Assembly: GCA_022592435.1 (NCBI GenBank)
Contig: JABYQS010000064.1
Coordinates: forward strand, 62,001-126,000
Reading direction: 5' to 3'
Length of the DNA stretch: 64,000 bases
From: Cerioporus squamosus
Taxonomy: Eukaryota > Basidiomycota > Agaricomycetes > Polyporales > Polyporaceae
In this document: piece by piece, positions 1-9,784 of the stretch
Layout of the letters: each line of letters opens with the position of its first letter
Position numbering within the stretch: the stretch's first letter is position 1
Translations under genes and position numbers: made by a program
Notes under the pieces: generated by a model
The model's input: only the letters and a program-made list of their open reading frames with translations
Database searches by the model: none
What the model was told of the DNA's origin: nothing

Positions 1-915
1 ATTCCGACGGTATGGGCACTGGCACGTCCATCTTGCTATCCACATTGAGGGCCTCGACGAACCTGCTGACGAAGTTGTACCCTCCGATAGTCGCAACGGC
101 GTCAACCATCTGCTTGTCGTCGAGGAACTGGTGAAGGCTGTCGAAGACGGGCTGCGGGACCTGCACCGACTTGGTAATGAAGTCCGCGAAGAGCATCGCA
201 GCCTTGAGCTCAGGTGTGAGCGACGACTTCGGCGTGAATTCGGACGCGAAAGCGTGCGTGAGCCGGATTTCCCGCAGCTGCGGAAGAGTGAGGCCTGCGC
301 TGCGGCCGACGGGCTCGTGTTGCAACCTGGTCTTGGCCGTGAGATGATCGTCGCAGCAACGTGGCGGGGGGAGCCAAGACCCAAGCACTCACCAGACGTA
401 AGCGGCGTTGTTCAGAGTTCCCGTGCGCAGGATCTGCCCAGGCGACGAAATCTTCCCGTGAGTAGCGATCTCGCAGACTATCTGAAAGAACGCACGAAGA
501 GCTCTCTCATGGTTGCTGGGAGTGAGTTGTTGTCGCGAATGACTCCGAAAAGATCGTTCCACCCAGCTGCGAGAGGTTCGTCCTGCAGTCTGCGAGGGCG
601 TAGTGCTCAATCAGTGCGTGTCACAGCTAACCTCGCTCAGAGACTCACAAGACTCCATCCAGATCCAGTAGCGTCCCGTTGTCACGTCGAGCACGGATGG
701 CGTCCGCGACCTGTCCAGTGGTCTCTGATCAGTCTATCCTTGGCTCTGGGAAGCTGAGGGGGAACACGTACCGCATCGGTCCCTGGGGCCGGAAAGACGT
801 AGGGAACACGTGCAGGTAAGTTGTCGTCGCGCCTAACAGGCATGTGCTGCGCGAGGACAACGTTCGCGAGCAACGCCAACGCGAAGACGAACCATGCGGA
901 GCCTGTGGTCAACAT
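1..915 (-). CDS. Secreted AhpD/carboxymuconolactone decarboxylase-like protein (3' end outside window)
   Basis: Five exons can be joined in phase on the minus strand: 915-772, 710-649, 589-496, 433-393 and 326-1, where the window cuts it. The start at 915 gives a classic signal peptide (a hydrophobic run of about 15 residues ending ANVVLAQ), so the product is probably secreted or luminal. The core reads MRELFILRTGTLNNAAYVW followed by an LQHEP...AGLT segment, which matches the helix pair of the AhpD-like/CMD fold. The CxxC redox pair of true AhpD is missing: the equivalent stretch is LNNAAYVW, as in many fungal CMD-like proteins of unknown substrate. Family membership is well supported; the reaction is not known. 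Confidence 0.8.
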
Positions 916-1569
916 ACTGGAGAATGGAGCGAAGGTCGACCTGTGCATCAGGCCTGTATATATACGATTTGCCACAGAGCGGCGTGACCGCTCGGACGCT
1001 CGCCTGTCCATCGGTGTCTGTCGGGCCCGAGTTCTATTCCCAAGCATGAGAGTGTCCAGAGCGTCGGAAGGACAGTGTGCGACACGGTTTCCGGCGACAG
1101 TTGCTAACTGGGAGAGGCTGTCCTGGATGGAACCAGGAGCATGCGGTAGCGATGATGCGATTCATCAAGGCTCGCACTGTCGATACGTCAGCAAGTAGGA
1201 TACTTACCTAGTGCAACATAATGGCCTCATACTACTCGACTACTCACCAAGTTTTCTCTGCTTAGCAGGTCATCCATGCAGGACATGTAAGTCTGTTCCA
1301 TCGGGTCAGCTCCTCCCCCCCCCGGGAATGCGTGTTTCATGATCACTGTTGTGAACGGTTGATCGTTGTCGTCAGAGTGGTGAGGATGACTTACCTTTCC
1401 ATGTGACGCTAATTTGTCGACTACCTTAGGCCAAGAGGATCATAACCGACCGCATACACATGTTCAACTGATTCTGAGTACAGGATTCATTGCGAGGGAG
1501 GAGTTCAGGATCGCAGGCAAGTTGAAGGTTAACATTGAACGTTGAGAGCCTTGAGGCCAAGGGGGCCCG

Positions 1570-1607
1570 CCAGGGCCCGCCCGGCGCCCAGCCGGGCCCG
1601 GGCCTGG
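1570..1607. repeat. GC-rich inverted repeat (hairpin)
   Basis: The arms at 1570-1585 and 1591-1607 share a perfect 7-bp GCCCGGC/GCCGGGC core around a 5-nt GCCCA loop, and are continued by imperfect pairing out to CCAGG/CCTGG. It lies just upstream of the duplicated promoter block and has no counterpart at the second F-box copy. Confidence 0.6.
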
Positions 1608-1616
1608 CAACCCGAT

Positions 1617-1735
1617 GCTGGTGATCTCACGGTCACGCGACCTCAGATCACGCATAATGGAACGCGTCAAAACGCGTCGCGTCTGGAAGCGCTCATAGCT
1701 CTCTTCACAACCATCCTCCACGCCACTCGCCTCTT
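1617..1735 (+). promoter_or_regulatory. Duplicated promoter block of F-box gene 1 with paired ACGCGT motifs
   Basis: This block is nearly identical to 4517-4635, upstream of the second F-box gene. It contains two ACGCGT motifs (1662-1667 and 1672-1677) ten bases apart, inside a stretch that is unchanged between the copies. ACGCGT is the MluI cell-cycle box bound by MBF in yeasts. That it has this role here is inference. Confidence 0.45.
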
Positions 1736-1770
1736 AGTAGTACCTACCTACATTCTACCGAATCAACATC

Positions 1771-4297
1771 ATGCCGCCAAAGAAGAAAGCAAAGACAACG
1801 CACTCGACCAGTGTTTCTTCATCGTCAAAGACTCCCGCCACAGCCAAAGGAGGCACGGCCACCCGGGGTCGCAATGTCCGTGGTCGACGAGGAGGCCTGC
1901 AGGACATGCCGAAGATGCCTCTGGACATCCTATTCGAGGTAAGCGTTAAGTACTTAGCGTTGTGCTCTTAAGCTAACTTGAACTGCAGATCTTCGGTTTT
2001 CTCCACCCTCGAGACCTCCTGAATCTGGCAAGAACCACCAAGGAGTTTAGGGCCTTCCTCATGAGTCGCGATGCTGCTCACTTCTGGGAGAAGGCGAGAA
2101 AGCAAGTCCGCGATATTCCAGACAAGCCTGCACATCTCAGCGAGCCCGCGTATGCCAACCTCTTGTTCTTTACCCACTGCCATGTAGGTGGTTTCGTGGT
2201 TTTGTACTCTCAGTGCGCCGGAAGCTGTCACTCACTAAACCTCGATAGAACTGCCTCAAGGGTGGAGCCCATGTAACTGCCTATTGGGAGGTTGCTGCCC
2301 GATATTGCGCATCATGTAGAACAGAAGTGTGAGTGCCACTCGTAGTCGACGGTGGTCCGCCTGAGCTCATCACTCGAATGTACGCTATAGGTTCACTACC
2401 AATTGCGACGAAGTATTCAAGCCTATATGGCTGGAGTTCAACGTCGAGTCCAGTGAAGTGGTGGTTAGGGTATATATCAGAAGGTGAGCGATCTGGTCAC
2501 ACTCACACTCTTGTTTTTCACTGAGGATACAACAATAGCGAACGAATGCGTGGTGCATGGTACCTCAAAGCAGAACTTGCAAAGATCGAGCGAGACTGGA
2601 AGTCCCTCGCGAACAAGACCCAGAAGACGCGATATATTAGGGACCGGAAGAAGTTCGTCAAGCAATGCGCAGAGGTCCGTACGGTCTCATGTTCCCACTT
2701 ACCGGCCGATCTCACTGATGTACCCCTGCACGCAGCTCTCGACACAGCTTGAGCGGTGGCAGGACGGACTGAAGAAACGTGCAGCAGCCGAGAGTGACTC
2801 CGTTAGGGAGACACGTTACGAAGCGTGCGTCACATGTCGTCCCCGACCCCCCTCTCGCTAATGGCATCACCTCGACAGAGTCCTGACCAAGCTCCGACAG
2901 GAAGGATGGGGAGAGGAGCTTAACCGCATGGACAAATCAAGTTTGAATGGTCTCTCACATCTAAACGGGGTTTCTCGCGCAACAAAGCTCACCGAACAGG
3001 GTGAGTGAACTCGCCCTCACCCATGACATACCCGCTGACAATGGGGGGCAGGGTGGGCGACTATCCGGGGCTCTGTGATTGACTATGTGCAGCAGTTCAA
3101 GTCACGCCGACTCAGCAAGGAGCGGGCAGATCTTCTCCGCAATCGCCTCTGGATCCTCAAGCAGGCGGTACATAAGCTTCAACATGCAAAGTGGCCCGCA
3201 GACTGCAAGGATCGTCTGTATGTCGGACTGGCTGATTGCGCCTACATGCCTGAGGTCCGCGCTATCATCGAAGACACATCTTCCGGTGTCACGAAGCAAT
3301 CCGTCAAGCTCGAACTGAAGAAGGTCCTCCCGGGGCTCATTGATGGATGGGTGGAAGAGCGGCGTTCCGAGCTCGTCGCTTTCCTACGCACGCAGGTCGG
3401 AGAAGACTCCGCGGCAGCACGCGTCCCGGAGCCGCTGCAACTGGCAATCGCTTCTTTCAGGTGTCTGTCGTGCAGGACTGACCAGCTGAGGTGGCCTCAC
3501 ATCGCCGAGCACCGGTGCGGCTACATGAGAACTGCAATCAACGACCTCTACGATCAATGCCTCAACAACCTTCCCCAACGGGTGATTGCGGATACGCGCC
3601 TTCCTGGCAAGTACATCGACATGCATTGCCGGATTGAACATACGCGCGACATAATAACCCTGTGCGGCGCGGATCCGGATACCGTCACCTACGACGAAAT
3701 GGAGGCGTGCGCTGTGCGACTGGCATGCCGACGTTGCGCAACGTATGCGACACAGGATATCTTTGACTGGAAAGGAGCGGTAAGCCCTTCATTGGACTCT
3801 CGACGTTTGTCCGCACATATGCTCAGGCTTACCGACGGAATGTGACAGATTACGCATGGCTCCGAGAAACACTGGAAATCAAAGCCCCTTGCAGGACGCT
3901 GGATGGTGGTTACCGAAGAGAACGCAGCGAAAGCACGGGCTCTCGAGTCCGCCCTCGAGGCGACGCCGCTCAACTTGGAGCCAACTGGTTACGTCCCCAA
4001 CCCAGACAACTATCACTGTGGCTGGTGTGGATATATCGGTAGAGTGTCGGAGATGTATAACCATCTGCAACAGAAGTGAGTGGCCTATCGTATCTCAGTC
4101 AGGCTGCGCTCGCTCTGACGTGACCGTCGAATTCGTGTAGTCATGCGAAGCCAAAGGCCGAGAGCAAGCTGGATCAGGACTTCTACTTGCTGAAGCGATA
4201 CAAGCCGAACATATGGATGCTCTCCGACGTTTTCTCTGAGTGCGAGTCCGAGAAGAACACGGTTGCGGCTGGCAAGGGTTTCTTCGCGTCGTTGTGA
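1771..4297 (+). CDS. F-box protein with Cys/His-rich C-terminal region, tandem copy 1
   Basis: Ten exons join in phase: 1771-1938, 1989-2183, 2249-2328, 2391-2483, 2539-2674, 2736-2824, 2879-3000, 3052-3779, 3849-4075 and 4141-4297, giving 664 aa. A basic N-terminus (MPPKKKAK, then an RGRR stretch) suggests nuclear import. The F-box follows at about residues 46-95 (MPLDILFEIFGFLHPRDLL), which would dock SKP1 in an SCF ubiquitin ligase. The rest has several Cys pairs: CASC after the F-box, CLSC...HRC and CRRC in the large exon 8, and a C2H2-like CGWC...H...H near the C-terminus. These may form zinc-binding substrate modules. No LRR, WD40 or Kelch repeats are visible. The next gene is a paralogue with the same intron positions. 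The substrate is unknown. Confidence 0.82.
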
Positions 4298-4668
4298 TAA
4301 AGCCAACAAGTCTACATCGCCTTGTATGCTTCTACACGAATGTTACTCGTATTAACCATGGCTTCGCCGTGAGCAAGGCCCCAAAAATATGTTCCTCCAC
4401 CTCCGAAGTAGGCTCGGATATATGTGTGCTATCGAGTTTGTACGGTATATTCGTCTTTCTTGTAGTGCATGCGAAGTTGGAGGAGAGCAGAGGAAAAGGA
4501 ACTGGGATCTGGACTTGGTGATCGCACGGTCACGCGACTCCTGGGTCACGCATAACGGAACGCGTCAAAACGCGTCGCGTCTGGAAGCGCTCAGAGCTCT
4601 CTTCGCAACCATCCTCTACATCACCCGCCTCCTAGTAGTACGTACCAACTATCTACTTGGACGATATC
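4298..4668. other. Intergenic region between the two F-box paralogues
   Basis: No gene seen. The proximal part, from about 4517, is the second copy of the duplicated promoter block; the distal part is unlike the region upstream of copy 1. Confidence 0.6.
4517..4635 (+). promoter_or_regulatory. Duplicated promoter block of F-box gene 2 with paired ACGCGT motifs
   Basis: Counterpart of 1617-1735. The two ACGCGT motifs are at 4560-4565 and 4570-4575, with the same ten-base spacing and the same flanking sequence as in copy 1. The block therefore travelled with the gene in the duplication. Confidence 0.45.
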
Positions 4669-7194
4669 ATGCCGCCAAAGAAGAGAGGGAAGACGACGAA
4701 CTCGACTAATAATCCCGCATCCTCGCCGAAGACTCCCACGCCGGCAGCCAAGGGAGGCACGGCTACCCCAGCGGCACGGAGTCGCAACGTCCGCGGTCGA
4801 AGAGGAGGCCTGCAGGACATGCCGAAGATGCCTCTGGACGTCCTACTTGAGGTGAGCGTTGAACGTTGAGTACTCAGCTGTGTCATAAATGCTAACCTGA
4901 AGCGAAGATCTTCGGTTTTCTCCACCCTCGAGACCTCCTGAGTCTGGCAAGAACCACCAAGCATTTTAGGGAGTTCCTCATGAGCCGCAACACTGCTCAC
5001 TTCTGGGAGAAGGCGCGAAAGCAAGTCCAGGATATTCCAGACAAGCCTGCACATCTCAGCGAGCCCGCGTACGCCAACCTCTTGTTCTGTACCCACTGCC
5101 ATGTATGTGTTTTCGTACACGCATCGTCGCAAGTAGATGATGATGACGCTCAACATGTCCATTGCAGAATTGCCTCAAAGGTGGCGCACACGTTACTGCG
5201 TACTGGGATATATGTGCCCGATACTGCGCGTCATGTCGGCGCGAAGTGTGAGTGCGGGGCTGGTGGTCGAGTGTCGAGCTGATGACCAGAATATTTCGGG
5301 CAGGTTCGCAGATAAGTGCGACGACGCATTCAAGCCTATATGGTTGGAATTTGAGGTGGAGTCTCACAAGGTCGTGGTGGTCGTACGCCCGAAGAGGTGA
5401 GTGTGCCAGCTCCGCTGACCGTGGTTACACTGAGCTTCGCCAATCACCAGCAACTACTCCCGCGGATTATGGTACCACAAGCCCGAGCTTGAGAAGGTCA
5501 AACGGGAGTGGAAGGCTCTCCCGACCAAGCAACAGAAGACACAGTACATTGAAGATCGGAAGACATTTGTAGCGCAATCTCGGGAAGTCTGTTACATCTC
5601 CCCCCGTCTTGACACCTGAGTCGGGATGGCTGATTCGCCATTTTCGCACAGCTCTCCGGCCAGCTCGAGGATTGGGAGTGTGGACTCAGACAATGTGAAG
5701 CGGCCAAGAGCGACTCCGTTAGGAAGGGTCGTTACAAGGCGTGCGTCGCACTTGATCCTCGACATCGGCTAAACTACTGACTTCCCTACCTTAGAGCCGT
5801 TGCCAAGCTCCGCCAGGAAGGATTCGGAGGGGAACTTGACCGTATGGACAAGGCTTGGTTGAACGGTCTTGCCCGTCTAGATGGCGTCTCTCGCGCAACG
5901 AAGCTCACCGACAAGGGTAAGTCAGTCGCCCTCCGCCCATATAAAACCGCTTACAATCGTGGGCAGGGTGGGCCAGTATCCGAGAATCTGTGGTAGCATA
6001 CACGGAGAAGTTCAAATCGCAACGACTCAGTAAGGAACGCACAGACATGCTCGATAGTCGCCTCCGGTCCCTCAAGGGCGTGGTGTACACGCTCCAGCAT
6101 GCAAAATGGCGCGCAGATAGCAAGAACCGTCCTTATGCTGGGGTTGCCGACTTCGCTTACATACCTCAAGTTCGCACCATCATTCAGGATACACATGCGG
6201 ACGTCACCAAGGACGCCATCAAGGCCAAACTCAAGGAGGTCCTCCCGGACCTCATCAATGGATGGGTTGAAGAGCGACGATCCGAGCTCATCGCCTTGCT
6301 CCGCAAGGAGCTCAAAGTGGACTCAGAGGCGGCACCCGAGTCCCCGGAACTATTACAACTCGCCGTCGCCTCCTTCAGGTGTGCGACGTGCAGGGTGAAC
6401 GGACTGCGGTGGCCTGAGGTCGCTGAGCACCGTTGCAACTCAGCCTACTGGTGCTACGAGCCTGGCGAGGACTTGTATGATCAACGCGTCAAGAGACACG
6501 TCGGGCGGACGAACCCGGACATGCGCTTTCCTGGAGTCAAGCACCTCGCTATCCACTCCCGGATTCAGTACACACGCGACATACTCTCCCTATGCGGCGC
6601 AGATCCGGACACTGTCACCTATGCCGAGATGGAGGACTGCCTCGTGCGGTTGGCGTGCCGACGGTGCGCGACGTACGCGAAACAAGAGATATTCGACTGG
6701 AAAGGAGCGGTGAGTCAAGACTCGCGAACTTGAACTCCGATAGTGGCTCCTGTGCTGACCAGCGACATATCAACGCATTACCCTGGCAGATTGAGCATGA
6801 CGGGAGACAACATTGGGAAAGCGGCCCTGATCCATTTCCGGGCCGCTGGATGGTGCTCTCCGAGGAAAACGCTGCGAAAGCGAAGGCCATTGAGGCCGCC
6901 GTTGAAGCGAAGCCGGTCAATCCGCGCGATCCTGGCTATTCAGACCGTGTATATCACTACCACTGCGGCTGGTGCGGACATGCCGGCGGGATGCCGTCGA
7001 TGTATAGCCATCTTGAACAGACGTGAGTGTTACCACAATGTCCCACTGCGGCCGTGCTCGCGCTGACGCTACCAATGAGCAGCCATGGCAGATCAAGGTC
7101 CGAGAGCAAGCTGAATCTCGATTTCTACGCGGTGAAGCCGTACAGGGTGGATACCTGGATGTATTCACAGGTATTTGCTGGAAGCAAGCCGTAG
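4669..7194 (+). CDS. F-box protein with Cys/His-rich C-terminal region, tandem copy 2 (early stop)
   Basis: Ten exons at the same intron positions as copy 1: 4669-4851, 4908-5102, 5168-5247, 5304-5396, 5451-5586, 5652-5740, 5795-5916, 5967-6709, 6790-7022 and 7083-7194, giving 661 aa. The basic N-terminus, the F-box (IFGFLHPRDLLSLARTTK), the CRRC pair and the final CGWC...H module are all kept. Protein divergence from copy 1 is moderate and no internal frame is broken. The last exon ends at a TAG (7192-7194), 15 codons before the point where copy 1 ends; the sequence after it stays in frame and matches the tail of copy 1 (ending FFASF) up to a TGA at 7237-7239. The shorter tail probably does not stop function, because all recognisable domains lie upstream. 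Presumed SCF adaptor of unknown substrate. Confidence 0.8.
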
Positions 7195-7570
7195 CAGGAG
7201 GCAGTTGCTGTTGGCGATGCTTTCTTCGCGTCGTTTTGATACAGCTATGCAATACTACTGCCTTCTGTTCTGCACGGTACCCTAGGTTCGCTGCAGCGCA
7301 GCGTCATTCTCATTGACAGAATCATTGGGCTGTGGAGCTCTGCCTCTTGCTTGATACTTTGAGTCTATCGAGCGCTCCTATGTTTCGCCACCATTGAGTT
7401 CGAAAGCTGGCACGTTCTACTAGCGCAAGAGAGTCCTTCGTTCAAGTAGAGCTGAGGCGGCGATTGTTTTATATACGCCCCGCAGTTCTACTTCTACTAC
7501 CGCCGCCGCCGCCATATCTCGTGAAGTCTGAGATTTGAGACGGTGGCGGGAGGGCGGGAGGACGAGTCAA
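7195..7570. other. Region between F-box gene 2 and the retrotransposon
   Basis: The first 45 bases are the readable but untranslated remnant of the F-box tail. The rest shows no gene. A short CCG-repeat tract lies at about 7500-7513. This sequence was probably continuous with 17910 onward before the retrotransposon inserted, so it may hold part of the original promoter of the R3H gene. Confidence 0.5.
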
Positions 7571-7583
7571 GGTTACACTGGGC
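7571..7583. repeat. Target-site duplication, 5' copy
   Basis: The 13-mer GGTTACACTGGGC is repeated exactly at 17897-17909, directly after the poly(A) run. Two preceding A residues (7569-7570) could extend it to 15 bp. Confidence 0.92.
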
Positions 7584-8396
7584 AACTCCTCTTCCTCATA
7601 CCACCACCACCAAGTCTTTCCCACGGCCGCTGACCACCGCGAATGCCGCGCTGGGGAGCTGTTAATCCTATTTATTGGCCTCCTAGTGCCTATGACTTTG
7701 TCGTATCGTCGTTCGCTGTGGAATGCGTACGCTGTGTGTCAAATGACAAGGGGCTGCGGCTCCCTGCGCTTAGGCGCGTGTTCCTCCGGAACCCTCTGTG
7801 TGTGGCCTGGCCCTCCTGATTGGCGGATAACTCTGCTCCTGCCGCGGCGGCTGACTCGTGTCGCTGTCGCTGTGGAATAAAAAACGAGGAGTCCGTTTTG
7901 AGTGGGATGTCGGGCGCGAGCTGGTCGCCTGGGTGGCGAGCTGGTGCAAGTGAAATTTTAGTGTGTAGACGCCGCCTGAGGTCACGTGTCCCCCGGATGT
8001 CGGGTGCGACTAGCGCCTTGCGAACCTGTGCGTGTGCCGGTCCGTGAGGTGGCGACTCGTACGTGCCGCTGGCCCTGGCTGCTTCTCTCTTCCTGCTGGT
8101 CCCCTCTGGGTGGTGGTTAAGTGGTCGCCCACTGCCCGCTTGTGCGGGTACGCTCTCCTCCTGTGGCTAGACGGAGTCGTGTGGTGTGTCCCTGTGTCTC
8201 TGTGCTGAGTGAGTACCTGCCTGTCCGGCCCGAATTGTGCTTCGACTTCGTTCATGGAGTTCTTCATGACCGATATTGACTGCCCTTCACCCTGCTAAGG
8301 GTCTTAGGGATTTACTTCCCCCGTGATGGCCACGTAAGCGTCGTCCAAGTACAAAACGATTCGGCATAGATTCATAGAAGGCGCAAAGACGCAGCA
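7584..8396 (+). other. 5' leader of the retrotransposon
   Basis: About 810 nt without a convincing ORF, rich in G/T and C/T tracts. Non-LTR elements usually carry an internal promoter here; no specific motif can be identified. Confidence 0.5.
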
Positions 8397-8990
8397 ATGC
8401 CCACCACTCGTGTCTACGCTCGCTGGGCCGACCAGTTCGACCTGTCCATCCCCAACACCCCACTACCCATCCCCGTCCATGCATATGATGCTCCTATCCC
8501 CCCACCAGTCTGCCCAAAGCGGGGCGAACGTGTCCAGGTCATTGCGCTTTCCCCGATGGCCTATCGGACCATGTACGCGCCCCTTGGGACGAGGATCTAC
8601 GACGTATACAACCCTCAGGTGGAAGGAGTGGTGGAAGGAGTGTGTCCAGCTGGGCCATCGCGAGTTGCGTTCGCGATCAGGAACTTCCGCCAGGAGTCGG
8701 GAGTGCAGTGGGTGGTGGTAACGGTCCCATTTGTTGAAGGAGAAATGAGGTGGCCTGGCGGGGAGGAGTGCCCTGACGAGTGGCTGCAGAGCTGCCTCTC
8801 TGGCGAGAGGAGCTCGGTCGAGCTTCAGCACGATGCAGTGGTGGTGGACAAGCTAGGAGACGTCCCGACGTCTCCGGTCGCCCTGAAATACCCGGATCCC
8901 CGCGTATCGCAGCGCGACCGGCTACTTACGGAGTGTTTCGACCAGTGGAGGCCTACCAATCCGGTGCCCGACGTGCCCGAGGATATATAA
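8397..8990 (+). CDS. Retrotransposon upstream ORF (197 aa, unknown function)
   Basis: An open frame of 197 codons with a good ATG context (GCAATG, purine at -3), ending in TATAA-overlapping stop codons. The product is mixed hydrophobic and charged, not low-complexity, with a proline-rich N-terminal third and a central part rich in beta-type residues (VQWVVVTVPF). No zinc knuckle, RRM or PHD signature is visible. Its place ahead of the gag-like frames is not typical of Tad-type elements, which normally carry only ORF1 and ORF2. It could be an accessory ORF of this lineage, or host sequence that the element picked up. Function unknown. Confidence 0.55.
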   Translation: MPTTRVYARWADQFDLSIPNTPLPIPVHAYDAPIPPPVCPKRGERVQVIALSPMAYRTMYAPLGTRIYDVYNPQVEGVVEGVCPAGPSRVAFAIRNFRQESGVQWVVVTVPFVEGEMRWPGGEECPDEWLQSCLSGERSSVELQHDAVVVDKLGDVPTSPVALKYPDPRVSQRDRLLTECFDQWRPTNPVPDVPEDI

Positions 8991-9784
8991 GCATGTACAT
9001 GTTCTTATGCCACTATGTGATCGCCCTGGGTCTTCGCTTACGAGGGGCGAGAACGTCCTGCCCAAGTGTCTTGAACCCAAGCGAGCGACTAAGATCCGCA
9101 AGTTCTTCAACCTCTCCAGGGATGGTGATGCCTGCAATACGCCGGCAGAAGAGAATTCAAGAGCTCTAAGAAGGAGAACGGGGCCAGGGTCACGTGCCGT
9201 AGGTACATCAGCAAGAGGCATGTGCTCCAGGAACGTGGCTGAGCCAGATAAGATTAAGTTAGGGCTCGGGCTGGGCCGGAACGGAGATTGCAATATCTTT
9301 GGCCCGGCGTGATGCGTATGCTTCCTTATTGAGCCTGTAGCTGTGCGAATGGGCGTCTTATGTGAGGTTAACCTGTTTTAGAAATGCTTCGATTCTCTGC
9401 TCGCAGAGCGCGCTGCCGTACTCATTTCGCTTCCTCTTGCGCGTCTCGTTCTTCTCACTGGCTAGTCGATTTCGCTCGTCGCTGGACCCTGCAGCCAAAC
9501 GTTCCCCACCCCTCCGTCGTGCACACTTCACGCGCCCCGACCTCCACAGTGCGCTCTGGCCGTGGGCTAAGACGTGCTGGACGTGCTTCGACGGCAAGGA
9601 CGTCGTCCAAGCCGGCTCTGCAAGCACGATTCACCTAAATCAAGACTTCGAGGTGCTTCCTGAAGACGTCGTTGGACCCTGGTGCGGGAGTGCCGGTGAC
9701 AGGCGGCGAGGTGGGCGTGGCAGCTCCCTGGAGCTGGAACGAATATAAAGCTTGGTGAGTCGTGCTCCTGCTTCTGCAGAAATC
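8991..9784 (+). other. Untranslated spacer inside the retrotransposon
   Basis: About 790 nt between the 197-aa and 271-aa ORFs. The longest plus-strand frame here (9362-9748) has no ATG start and a non-protein-like composition, so no gene is called. Confidence 0.4.

Larger units (their letters stand above)
916..1770. other. Intergenic region between the divergent AhpD-like and F-box genes
   Basis: No supported gene. It should hold the promoters of both flanking genes. Visible features are a run of nine C at about 1315-1323, a GC-rich hairpin at 1570-1607, and a block from about 1617 that recurs upstream of the second F-box gene. Confidence 0.6.

Noticed and set aside
1315..1323. Run of C residues considered as part of a regulatory element
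   Set aside because: A simple homopolymer without supporting motif.
6737..6789. An earlier acceptor for exon 9 of F-box copy 2 near 6762
   Set aside because: Alignment with copy 1 places the exon start at 6790, where IEH matches ITH after the WKGA splice.
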